NCBI GenBank assembly: GCA_032629725.1
Contig: JAFEVB010000002.1
Span: forward strand, 124,001-188,000
Source: Gremmenia infestans
Taxonomy: Eukaryota; Ascomycota; Leotiomycetes; Helotiales; Hamatocanthoscyphaceae
Reading direction: 5' to 3'
DNA: 64,000 nt
Shown here piece by piece: positions 24,382-34,311 of the stretch. Made by a program: the position numbers and the translations under genes. The notes beneath the pieces were generated by a model. That model did no database searches. It had not been told where the DNA came from and saw nothing but the letters and a program-made list of their open reading frames with translations. The first letter of the stretch is position 1. Each line of letters starts with the position of its first letter.

Positions 24382-25119
24382 ATGAAACTCCTCACGCTCC
24401 TCACCACCATTCCCCTCGCCCTTGCCGCTGCAGACGTCAAATTCTCCATCGACTACGGCAACGCAGGAAGCGCACCCCCTCTCCCCTCCAACGGCCCCGT
24501 TCCAACAGGCACAGATGGCAAGCCGCTCTCCCCCGGAGCAGCAGCCTTTAAAGCCCGCATGGAAGCCGCCCGCGCACCACCCCAGCCTCACTGGTCCGAC
24601 GCTTTTAAAACGGTCTGCTCAACGACCGCCCAGCTGTCCTTTGAAAGCTACCCCATCGACAATATTGACGAGCCGGAGAAGCTAGATCCGGGCGTGAGGT
24701 GGGCTGCCAAGGAGCTCGATGTCTTTTTCGACGCGGTGCCGTATCCGGGTGGTTTCTCGGCGAGTGAAGAGGGGTTCCGGGTGTTGAAGGTTGATTTTGC
24801 GGATTTGAATGCCAAAGTGAGGGATTGGGTCACGGATCCTTACAACAAGAATCAGAAGTCGATTTATGTGAAGGATGGTGTTGCGTTCTTCGCGCCGGCT
24901 GTGGTGTGGGAGTTCTTGCCGCTGTTTGTGGGGGAGTTGGGAGAGTGTGGGGGTGCGTTTGCGGATTTGAAGAGGTATGGGACGGAGGTTGGGGGCGAGA
25001 GGACGAGTGGATCGCTTATGGGAAAGATGGAGATTGGGAATAGTGTGACGGTGCAATTCAGGTTGGAGCAGTTGGTTCGGAAGGAGGGGGGAGTGAAGAA
25101 GGCGAAGGATGAGCTGTGA
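24382..25119 (+). CDS. Secretory-pathway protein with C-terminal KDEL
   Basis: A single-exon 245-residue protein. The start MKLLTLLTTIPLALAAADV is a clear signal peptide with probable cleavage after ALAA. The mature part is acidic/neutral and soluble, with two cysteines (VCST and GECGG) that could pair and no membrane segment. The very last residues are KDEL, the canonical ER-retrieval signal, so residence in the ER lumen is a reasonable inference. The family is not recognised by me. Codon use is GC-rich in the third position, like a native expressed gene. Without the KDEL reading it would be called a secreted hypothetical protein. Confidence 0.72.
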   Translation: MKLLTLLTTIPLALAAADVKFSIDYGNAGSAPPLPSNGPVPTGTDGKPLSPGAAAFKARMEAARAPPQPHWSDAFKTVCSTTAQLSFESYPIDNIDEPEKLDPGVRWAAKELDVFFDAVPYPGGFSASEEGFRVLKVDFADLNAKVRDWVTDPYNKNQKSIYVKDGVAFFAPAVVWEFLPLFVGELGECGGAFADLKRYGTEVGGERTSGSLMGKMEIGNSVTVQFRLEQLVRKEGGVKKAKDEL

Positions 25120-26169
25120 TGTTATTTGGTGAAACCCCCACCATAAAAGAAAATGCTTAACCTCGCGGCGTTCACCAAGGATTGGGGAGGGGGTTTCTTT
25201 TTTGGCTTTACGACCACATGATATGGTAGTAAGTAATCATTGGTTTCCTTTCTGGGATCCTGTTGCATTTCGAACTCTAAAGTCCGTCGGGCTTCTTGTA
25301 CTTCCGTGGAGTTATGGTTTGATGCCACAGGCCTAGAGCCCGACATGCCGTAGGTCTATTGGAAGTTTGTTTGACTACTAGATACCCTAGTGGGCATCAT
25401 CTTGCACCTCGAACCTGAAAGTGCATGGACCAATTAAAACTGTTATTGAATTTGTAGCGTGTTGCAGTGATCCTGCATTTTATATTACCTTGCGGCATCT
25501 ACCCAAATAGGAAATCTTGATACATTCAAAATATTTCTTTACAAGAACATTATCCTAATCTAGAACTCTGTTGCATTTCGAATATTAAACCCCGTCAACC
25601 TGTTACTCCGTATACATGGAGTTATGATTGATCATGTAGTGATAGTCCTCGCTAAGTCCGACGGCGAGGGTGGTACTTGGTAATCTGACGGCGTCAAGCA
25701 AGGCAAGGCTGAAGAAATAATCCCAATGATCCGGAGTCCGGACCCATCGGATTTACACTGCATTGCATTACTCCATAGCTGAGCTGCAATTGATTACTGT
25801 ACTATGCTTTTTATTTTGTTGCATGTCGCCATCACTGCCGCTCGGACCCCATAGGCCATCATGTTGGAGTTTTCTTCGGCATCCTCGGCCGAAATTCTAA
25901 TCTCCATGAGATGATGCAGCTTTCGGAGTACAACGGAGGTAATGATGCGAAGTGCAACAATATTACGGTTTGCGGAGTAAGCAATTTTTACGTATTATTG
26001 ATGTATTCAAGTTTTATTTCCGATGGGTAGAGGAAACCTGTGACATGCAATAAAGCCATTGTATATTGCAATGTATCTTCCATTGTCTAATTTGTCAGCT
26101 GGCTTGAGTGAGTTAGCTGAGTTGTTATCAATACGAAGGAATAAAGATTATTAGTGATATCGTACGAGA
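25120..26169. repeat. AT-rich repeat-bearing spacer
   Basis: There is no coding signal. Two diverged copies of one sequence occur in direct orientation at 25257-25325 and 25567-25635. Both carry CTGTTGCATTTCGAA, then a CCGT core and GGAGTTATG. TACTCCGTA-like motifs are scattered throughout. The composition shifts sharply to AT-rich relative to the gene upstream. Confidence 0.5.
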
Positions 26170-26202
26170 CCCCTCGGTGCTCGCAAGCTCGCACCAGAGG
26201 GG
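26170..26202. repeat. Perfect long hairpin
   Basis: CCCCTC-GGTGC, a 10-base loop, then GCACC-A-GAGGGG: eleven base pairs with one bulged A. It marks an abrupt boundary between the AT-rich spacer and the decayed CxxC/coiled-coil ORF. It may be a terminal structure of a mobile element, but no flanking target duplication is visible to me. Confidence 0.6.
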
Positions 26203-26286
26203 CCTCGGGCTATCGCCGTGTAGAGTAGTTAAATGCTACTTACTAATCTATAGTTATATATCTAATACTATAGATAGAGCCTAGAT

Positions 26287-27272
26287 TTAATAGTTATAGT
26301 TATATTCTTCTTCTACCTCTAATGCTTCCTCTTGCATATCCTCTTACTTCTTCTTCTCTCTACTCTCTATCTCTCTTAGCTCCTCCTTACTAAACCCCCC
26401 TAATAGCTCTCTCTCCCTTTCTTTCTCTCTCTCCCTCTCTTCCTCCCTCCTCTCCTCCTCTACTCCTCTTCCCCTATATAATCGTCTTTCGGCTTGGTAC
26501 CAGGGGTCCTGCTCTAGCTCCTTCCGGCGTATCTCCCTCTGCTCCTTATGGAACTGGTATATCTCCTGATATTGCGGGTCCCTCTCTCTTTCTGCCTGCC
26601 TCTTTTGCGCCTACCTACTACTCTGCTCCCTACGCTCTTTACGGTCCTGTTTCCTAGCCTTATAAGACTCCTGACGGTCCTATAGCTCTTGCTCCTTCTC
26701 CATAGGCCGTATATAATCCTCTACTGTAATTGGCCGGCTATACTGCTTCCCCTGCTCTCTTCTCCCTGCCTGCGCTTGCTAGACCTGCAAGTGAGTTTGG
26801 ATAGCCTCTTGCGTAGGTAGGGGCCGTTGCTCCTTCTCCTCCTTCTGCTTATTTTAGCAGCGGCGAGTAGCTTTCGAGTTCTTTTTACGGCAGATCTTGC
26901 ATGTATAGAATCGGCCAAAAAGGGAGGCTTTACGGACTTGTAAACAGCTTGAGCAACGGGTCTGGTTTATGGACCCTAGAGAGAATTATTAGCTTAGACC
27001 GTAAGATATCTATAAAGCGTATCTATAAAGCGCATCCGTAAAGGGCTACTTACCTGTAGAGGCTTGCTCCTGCCCCCTTTCCCCCTCTTCTCCTTCTCCT
27101 ATCTGCGCCCCCTCCTGCCTCTCTCTCTCCTGCTTCCGTGATGCCCGAAATAAAGCGTGACGCTCGCAGCATGCATCACATATACTCGTCCGATAACCGT
27201 CTGGCTGTAGCTTATACTGCCAAATTAATCGAGGGCAGTGGCAGCTAATGCAATAGAGCTGATTTATAGGTT
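26287..27272 (-). pseudogene. Decayed CxxC-module/coiled-coil ORF, RIP-like stop codons
   Basis: Read on the minus strand, an exon 27272-27054 and a second from 26975 join in frame across a GTAAGT...CTCTAG intron. Exon 1 encodes INQLYCISCHC...SICDACCERH. Exon 2 starts INQTRCSSC...YTCKICRKKN, a second copy of a paired-CxxC (zinc-ribbon-like) module, followed by a long Glu/Arg/Lys/Gln-rich coiled coil ending at TAA 26287. The coiled-coil frame is otherwise intact but is broken by five stops, at 26854 (TAA), 26779, 26680, 26611 (TAG) and 26344 (TAA). None is TGA, and all could derive from CAA or CAG by C-to-T change. Probably a repeated or mobile-element gene; function unknown. Confidence 0.6.
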
Positions 27273-27628
27273 CTATAGCTAGGTAATAAGAGAGTGAAGC
27301 TTAGAAGTCGGTCTGCAGGTTAATTTTTGGTGTTCCTACAGGGACTATAATCACGTGAGGGTGACCGTGAAGAGCAGAAATAGTGATAGTATCTCTAGAT
27401 TTTGGAGGTAAGAACATCTCATATCCGAAAAGCCAGGAAAGAGTTGCAGCCAGGTAGAGAGGCAATCGAGTGAAGCTATATTTGAAGTTTCGGCTTGACT
27501 AAGACGTCTAGAAGTCAAAGGCCGAAAGACAGCCCCAAAGGAGAGTTAAGAGTACGTAACCAGGGTCACCCAGCATCGTCACATTGATGTTATCTAAGCA
27601 AGAGCATCGGCTTCTGTTTGCATTACAT
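27273..27628. other. Spacer, no gene seen
   Basis: Upstream side of the decayed ORF and 3' flank of the FAD oxidoreductase. If the decayed gene had a first exon it should be here, but no convincing start or donor is visible. Confidence 0.4.
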
Positions 27629-29113
27629 TCAGAGCATAATCCCTTTGGCATCAGCAACAGCAACCTCATCCAACGCCCTCGCTCTCTCCACCCTCTCTCT
27701 ACTTATCTTGTAGCACTCCGGTACATCCACCTCATCCGCACCCACCATAATATCCACCGCCGCCTTGGCGCTCAAACAAGTATTCGGCATCCCATGACCC
27801 GTGAAGCCCGCACAAACAAACAATCCCTTCGCACCGCCTAAATACTCACCGACTTCCCCAACCCACGGATGATCGTCACGACTATAGCCCATGATACCGC
27901 TCCATTCCCAAGTTGCTTCGAGCTCGTGATCTTTGTTTTGTAAGTCTAGCACGACGTTGAGTTCGCGGCGTAGATAAGCAGCTGCTGGGTCGTCGATAGA
28001 TGAATCATCTGAGACGCCCAATCCCGCATTAGGAGCATACGAGCGTCCGCCTCCAAACATCAACTCTCCTCCCCCGTTGTTCTTTACACTCTCTTTTGCA
28101 AAAGGCCGTTGAACTAGATAATCATCCTGGTTGATATTCTGCTTCCCATGGCCAATGAACACATAAGTATGTTCCAGCGGTTTATGCGTAGAACTCGTAG
28201 GGCTCATTGAAGTAGGCGGTAGAAGCGCGCTCATTTCTCCTCGTACCGGAACGATCAAATCGCCGAATTCTGGTAGAAGGTGTGATGTATAAGCGTTTGT
28301 TGTCAGTAATACCCTGTCTGTAGCGATCATGCCGCGAGGTGTATGAACAATCCAAGATTCCCCGTCTAAGTTTTGGAGATGTGTAACTGGTGTGTTTGTT
28401 TGAAGGTTGAAATTTCCTACTGCTTGCTTGTTTGAAGAGAGCAGGGTTTCTAGCATCCAGGAAACGAGTTTGTAGGGCCATAGAGAAGCAGCATTTGCTT
28501 GCAGGAATGCACCTGCAGCGGTGGGGATACGGAGGTCTGATAGTGAGGGGTTTTGCGAGTCTTTGGTTATGACTTTGACGAGTTTTGCTAGTTCTGGGCG
28601 GGTTTCTTGAAGGAATCGAATTAGCTTTAAACCCGCGGCGAACATGTCGGCGTCCATGCAGGCATGGCAGCCGGAAACGGCGCGCCAGTCACATGGGATG
28701 TTGTGTTTTTTTACAAGGGCTTCGAGAGTCTGGTAATTGCGGAGCTCGAAGGCTCCAACTTCAGGGAGTGCGCTGTATAACATGGGTTGACAGTGGCCTC
28801 CGTTCTATTATTTGTTAGAGTCGATTGAGGATATGGGGTAAAATTGACTCACTCGACCCGTTGCCCCCCAACATGCTTCCCGGGCTTCTAACATCACAAT
28901 ATCAAGATCTTTACCTTTGTCGTTTTCATGGAGGAAATGAGCGGCGGATGCTCCAGATATTCCACTTCCAATAATCACGACGTCGGCTTTTGTGGGGAGT
29001 GATGGTGTTGTTCGATGACCGAAAAGGACCTTGGAGGGGTCTCGATGCCAGTAGGATTTAGTTGAATTAGCTGTTGGCAGGCTAGCCCGGCCTGAAGACG
29101 TTGTTCCTGTCAT
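27629..29113 (-). CDS. FAD-dependent amine/amino-acid oxidoreductase (DAO family)
   Basis: Two exons (29113-28853 and 28804-27629) give 478 residues. The Rossmann FAD-binding motif VVIIGSGISGASAAHFL lies at about residues 46-62. The DAO-family block ACWGATGRNGGHCQP is restored exactly by the splice. The C-terminus carries WEWSGIMGYSRDDHPWVG and GLFVCAGFTGHGMP, typical of gamma-glutamylputrescine oxidase/PuuB-like members. It should oxidise an amine or amino acid with oxygen, giving an imine and hydrogen peroxide; the substrate is not known. It is the only intact gene in an otherwise decayed 25-32 kb island, directly upstream of an amidase relic, hinting at a former nitrogen-use pair. No signal peptide, so probably cytosolic or peroxisomal. 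Confidence 0.85.
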
Positions 29114-29382
29114 GTTGGAAAACTTAGAGTTAATTGAAGCTGAGGGTTTGTTGTCCCGAATTGTCGAGATATCAAGGTGGGGTGAACTCCCACGTGATTA
29201 TATTGGTCACGAGACCACCCCCCCTCTTTTCTTTCTAATTGTAGGCAGGAGGAAGGATTGTCGGGGGTAAGTTGCATTTTATCCCGTTGTAGAGCTTTTC
29301 AAATCAAGATGTGGGATACCGGGTTGTGAATCGGGATTCGGGGGGTTCGTGAAAGGGGGGTGTTACTATGTCCCATTCGACA

Positions 29383-30424
29383 TTATACGTTATTAACAGG
29401 AACATTTTTGCTCCTATAATCATACCAAAGGGGACGCGCCCTCCGATATCTTGTCCCGCTGCTAATCTGCAGATCCTCAATCGCACCCGCATACCTAATC
29501 AACGTACTCTCACTACACGCGGTCCCCATGAGCGCCAATCCAAACGGCATTCCCGTTTCATGGTATACCAAGCTTGCGCAGCAATTTGGGTGGTTTTTCC
29601 AACATCTGGAGTGCCCAGGAGAGCTGTAAGTTTTGCACCATTATAGGAGAGTGCAGCGTCGATCCCTTCTTCTCGGGCGGTGCGGTGGCAGAAGGCGAGG
29701 GCTTGCCAATAGGTATCGTCCATGATTCCTTTTGTTGCAAGCGAGGCTGTGAAGCCGTCTTTGCCAGATGCGAATCCTGGATGAACTCTGGGTCCCTTCC
29801 GAACCTACGTTATCAATGTTGTATTGCACGTTGTCTTCCAGGAAGCGGATAAAAGTATTGTTGAGCCCTACTAGGTAGTTGGCGATGTCATTGTAGAAGT
29901 CTACTTTTACATATGTATGTGTATTCAGACTCATTTCGGAAGCCTCTAGTGGTGCCGTAGTCCCAGTTCCATCCATTGAGACTGACGCTTGTTTGCCTGT
30001 GAGGAAGCCCGGTACCATTAATAACCGTCCCACTAGCGGAGTCGATGAGACTGATGAGCTCGAGAAGCTGCTGCTCTTGGTCTTTGGAAGCCCACTGCCA
30101 GAATCTGAGCCACGGTAGGCCGAATTCTGCCCCTTCGAGCGCACCCTTGCTATCGAGGAACTGCGAAAAGCCTCCCTTCGGGGCTTGTTGAACAAGGGTG
30201 TAGTCATCCCGAGGATCAGGACCATAGATGACATCAAAACAGTACTTTGCATCTCTGATAGTCTTGGCCAAATAACCAACGGTATCTAGTATCAAACCGC
30301 TTCTAAGGATGTCTGAGCAATGCGAGGTAGATAAACGTCCAAAGAAAATTGGTAGATTAGGCTGGTTTCTGTAAGTCAAAGAGGCAATCCATAATAAACA
30401 AGGGGTTGTATTGCCGACTTTCAA
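29383..30424 (-). pseudogene. Amidase relic, N-terminal catalytic region missing
   Basis: The minus strand holds the C-terminal half of an amidase-signature enzyme in several frames. The first frame has DTVGYLAKTIRDAKYCFDVI and GPDPRDDY; then NGWNWDYGTTRGFRNESEYTY, DNVQYNIDNVGSEG, a frame with GIMDDTYWQALAFCHRTAREEGIDAAL, and finally TGMPFGLALMGTACSESTLIRYAGAIEDLQ ending at 29383. The frame changes more than once. The part carrying the Lys-Ser-Ser catalytic triad should lie upstream of 30424 and is absent, so no active enzyme can be made. It resembles fungal glutamyl-tRNA-amidotransferase-A-like amidases. Decay probably followed truncation. Confidence 0.75.
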
Positions 30425-30812
30425 GGAAGAAATATTGAACTATTATACATGAAACCTCAAAAGGACAGTTCTATCATTTTATTGAGACAGAAAGTGGAAG
30501 GATAAACAGAGATATAAGAAAGTTTCTCTTAATATTTCCAGTTTCGAGTACCAACTAGACAAGTCATATATCTTGTACGGCATATTTAAACTCATGACCA
30601 AGGTAGTATAAGGCTAACAACCATCTAGGATGTTTGAGGTCGTTTCTATCTAACATTCATTTCAAACACAATAGCGAAACCTGAAAGTCAATAGCTTGCA
30701 GAAAGAAATGTTTGCCAAAAAAAAAGACACAAACCCGAATTCATGTAGGCCATGGACCATGTCGCAAGCACACGAATGTAGATAAATCAACTACTGCGGA
30801 ATAGCGGATTAC
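30425..30812. other. Spacer, no gene seen
   Basis: AT-rich spacer between two relics; the missing amidase N-terminal region is not found here. Confidence 0.4.
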
Positions 30813-31509
30813 TCATTGGAAGTCCTCTAGAAAGAGGCCGCACAGGCTACCTCCAATTGTCTTTATCTTGGTATTAATATTGTCCTGGACGCCATGATTA
30901 GGAGTTGGTCTGTCCTGAACTCGACTGTAAGAATATGGACTGGATGTTTTCGGTGGTAATTCGGCGTAGTCGCATAATGAAACTATATTGAGACGTTGAG
31001 CCTTAGCTTCGACCTCACTCCAAGCAAGGCCGGTATACGGTCTCTTAGGACCGGGCCATAGCTTTTCCGCTGTAGCGGACTTCTGAAGAGATCCTAGTAC
31101 AGTGCTGTCACAAGCATAAATCCTTTGTTTTATTTCAATTTCCTCGTCTGAATCTGTCTTGAAGTTGGTCGCTGTACAGCAGTTTGGAAACTTTTCATAT
31201 GTGCAAATAGTCAAGTGAATAATTTGAATAACTTTTTCGATTGGGTTTTGCCGGCTTTCCTCAATTCTCTCTATAACAACATTAGCTGCGCTGGCAAAAT
31301 CTAAAAAGGCTGGGCGAGATACCGAAGACACGAGTTGGAATTGGGAGATCTGGGAGGTTCCATTGAGGAAAATGTTCACTTTGAAGATTGCCAAGGCTTT
31401 GCATCTGCGCAATCTTCGTGAGATGATCAAATTCATGGGTCAGACCAAAAGCCCAAGATATGCAAAGCCACCGCGCTATGTCTACGAGGAGACGCAGACT
31501 GGGATGCAA
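30813..31509 (-). pseudogene. BTB-like protein relic, copy A
   Basis: Two overlapping frames, 31509-31282 (CISWAFGLTHEFDHLTKIAQ) and 31436-30813 (VVIERIEESRQNPIEKVIQI, then EKLWPGPKRPYTGLAWSEVE, IVSLCDYAEL, HGVQDNINTKI and GLFLEDFQ), read as one protein split by a frameshift. The pattern (a 'W-FG---EF' helix, then 'I-E-R', then a Cys-bearing tail) is like the C-terminal part of many fungal BTB/POZ proteins. The N-terminal BTB fold is not present. A homologous fragment lies immediately upstream on the opposite strand (31455-31770), so this is half of an inverted duplicated pair. Family assignment is by pattern, without a search. Confidence 0.45.
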
Positions 31510-31787
31510 TGCTCCTGAGAAGTATTCTCAGAGGCGCCACTAAAGACAATATCTGGCCGATCCCAAACGCTCCATACAATGGCATCTCAGCAACAGGCCT
31601 CGCGCAGAAGCTGCGCTTATCGAGAATCCAGTCTCTTTGTAGCGAAATGGAGACAAGCGCCTACGAAGCTCACGTAATAACGCATGGTGTTCGAGATTCT
31701 CTTGATGCAGTTGCCGTTACACTTGAGTCCTGACCACGGGGACTTGATCTCGAGGATTTCTGCTGAGATTTGGGAAGCGGTGTGTTG
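31455..31787 (+). pseudogene. BTB-like protein relic, copy B (inverted)
   Basis: A plus-strand frame runs through ALCLRGDADWDAMLLRSILRG, then NIWPIPNAPYNGISATGLAQ, IQSLCSEMETSAYEAHVITH and GVRDSLDAV. A -1/+1 frame change near 31733 then leads to GLDLEDFC and a stop. Each block has a counterpart in copy A (KLWPGPKRPYTGLAW, IVSLCDYAEL, HGVQDNIN, GLFLEDF). The two copies are head-to-head and clearly diverged in sequence, so the duplication is old. There is no start codon or N-terminal domain. Confidence 0.45.
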
Positions 31788-32204
31788 TCACCGCAGAGGG
31801 TTATGGTTATAGTGAATGGAAAGCATAATATTACATTTATTATCAGGTTATAATGTTGCGACTTGCAAGGGCCATGGTAATAGATAGCATTCAAGAGAAA
31901 GCAATAGCAGAAGCCTAAATGACACGAGGCCTTGCCTTTCCGCATGTATACTTGTGCTCATGGCTAGAAGCAATAACTAAAACATTTGCATAATTGAATT
32001 TCCAAATTTGACCTTGTTACCTCTAATTAACTTAGTCTTTTTTCGCTACACTTTTACACTTTGGAGGAATATGCTGAAAGCTGAGAGGCTAAGCTACGAA
32101 TCCGACAACAAGCTTAAGCGAGCCCCTTTTCTGTCCCTCGCGAGCATCTTGAGCTGCGAGACATAGGTTGTAAAACGACATAGGTTGTAAAACGTTGTTT
32201 CTTG
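31788..32204. other. Spacer, no gene seen
   Basis: 3' flanks of the BTB-like relic B and of the bZIP gene. A short tandem pair ACATAGGTTGTAAAACG occurs at about 32161-32194. No gene. Confidence 0.4.
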
Positions 32205-33565
32205 CTATTGAACAGTATAAATTCTAGAGCCACCAACATTATTCTCTTGCAGAAATGTCTGCACAACATCATCGATATCAGCAAGGTACCACCTAGGGCC
32301 CTCTCCAATCGACAAAGCCGCAGGTTTTAACCTCTCAAGAAGCGGCTCAGCATTCAAAATAATCTCATTCTTCCCCACAAATCCCGGCACCATAGTTGGT
32401 GCAAACAAGCCAACACCACCATCTGCGCGACTCGACGCCGGCCAAACCCTCACAGCCTGGGAATCGATCCCCAACTTCCACCTTGTCCGCAAATACCGCT
32501 CCACCTGCCACGTGCTCAAGAAGTCCTCTTCCCGCGCACCCCCCATGTGCACCTCGCTCAGAATCGCAGCCTTGATCTCTCCCATCTCAAACGTTTCTCC
32601 TGATTCGAAGCTCGTCGTTCCTTGGAGCAGCGTGTTCAGCACCCCGGATAAGACGCTGAAGATCTGGGTTCGAGACGCGTAGCGGAACTTGAAGCGGAAC
32701 ATGGATTGGGCGAACTCAAAGGGTGTATCGCCGGCGAGGGACTGGGCGGCCAGGGAAATTGTTTCGAAGTAGAGGCGCGAGGCGAAGGAGTCGCGGCCTG
32801 CGAGGATGTGGGGGAGTACGGAGGGGGAAAGGGATGATGATGATGGTGATGGCTGCTCCGTGGAAGCAGATTGCCAGACGTTGTTGAGATAGGGATTGAA
32901 AGGTGTTAGGTTTGGTGCCATGGTGAATAGATCCCGGTATCCATCTTCTTCCTGCAGGGGAAATAGTTGAGGGAAGAATTCGGGCGTGAGATCTAGAAAA
33001 GGGAGATTTCCTTTTCCTTCAGCCATGTCCAGGACACCGGATGCCAACCGCAACTCCCCTGGCACCTCCACCTTCTCCGTCTGGTTTTCCGATTCCTTGG
33101 TAGTAGATGTTCTACTTCCGCTTCCACTTCCACTACCATCATCTCCATCGCTCTCTAGCTGACCTTCCCCAAGCCCCCGCGCAGCCATCTTCCCTAATAC
33201 CAAAAACCGCTCCAGCGCCCCCCTTAACAACGGCCCCACCACCCTCTCATCCACATTCCCAGCCTCCACCAACGCATCGCTGAACCCCACAAACTCCCTT
33301 GTCATCTCCTCCACGACTCTCTCCAGCTCCCTACTCTTCGCTTCCACCGCACTCACATGTGCTTCTTTGCGCGTCCTATATGCTTTTTGAGCACGACGGA
33401 CACGTGCTCTTTGCGACTATTCATTGAATAAATATTAGGATTTATTTTCAACTCAACTTTGATTTAGGGAGGGAAAGAAACGGGACTTGCGTCTAAAGCT
33501 GCATCTTTACTCTGCTTATGTGGTCTCCCTCTCGCTCTCGGATTATTGTCTGTAGACTCGACCAT
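32205..33565 (-). CDS. bZIP transcription factor (fungal AP-1-like basic region)
   Basis: Two exons (33565-33491, 33416-32205) give 428 residues. Exon 1 opens MVESTDNNPRARGRPHK, a common start of fungal AP-1-like regulators. Exon 2 opens with the basic region RARVRRAQKAYRTRKEA and a short leucine-zipper-like helix (VSAVEAKSRELERVVEEM). The usual Asn of the basic signature is replaced (V in RVRRAQ), as in several secondary-metabolism bZIPs. The C-terminal 300 residues have hydrophobic helices with FEFAQSMFRFKFRYASRTQI and WQVERYLRTRWKLG, a conserved regulatory-type region. The intron donor is GCAAGT, a GC-AG intron, the only choice that keeps both frame and family sequence. Target genes unknown. 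Confidence 0.82.
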
Positions 33566-34311
33566 TTTTGGAAAACCCGAATATGTGTTGACGAAAATGA
33601 ATTTGGGGATTTTTCTTCTTCTTCTTCTTTCTATGGTTGGTAGGAAGTAGGGATATATATGTAGCTCTGGGGAAAGTAGGGTAAGACAGTAAGACGCCTA
33701 ATTTTGGTGTAGTGGTGTTTGTCAGCGATCAAGGGGCGTGGGTGCCTTAGCGTGGACCGTCTAGTCCCACCCTTATATGCGGCGTGCTTAGTAATTGTCG
33801 ATTAAGCTTTCTTGGCCATTTGTGAGGCATGTTTGGGAAATCTAATTTTATTCTCAGCTTCACATTTGCTCAAAAGTAATGTGACTTTTAATCATAGACA
33901 CAACTTCCCCCAGGTCTTCTGGCATACTTACCTTTTCTAAAAGGCTGTTTTCAAGTATGCCTTTTTGATTTAATAGATTATCCAATCAGTCAGTCAGTCA
34001 GTCAGTCAGTCAGTCAGCTATCATTTGAGACACCCTCTAGCTGATTAAGTGAAACTGATAAGCTAATCAGTTACCAACAAATTAGAATATTACTATATAG
34101 TACATTTAGTTATATAAGGAATAAATATCAACTTCTGGCATTTATTTGTTAGCTCCTGATAATACCAAGCCGGGTCCATAGATACTTATATAGACTTTAC
34201 ACAAATATTTTCAAGGTGATTCCCGTACCTCTATACTGTACTCCAGGTACAAATATACAGAACTTATCCATCATTTAACGCCAATAACCCATATAACATT
34301 CAAGCATCACA
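33566..34311. other. Intergenic with CAGT microsatellite
   Basis: Promoter of the bZIP gene with a CTT run near 33618, then AT-rich sequence. A (CAGT)n microsatellite of about 7.5 units lies at 33987-34017. No gene. Confidence 0.5.
33987..34017. repeat. (CAGT)n microsatellite
   Basis: CAGT repeated in perfect tandem for about 31 bases. Confidence 0.95.
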
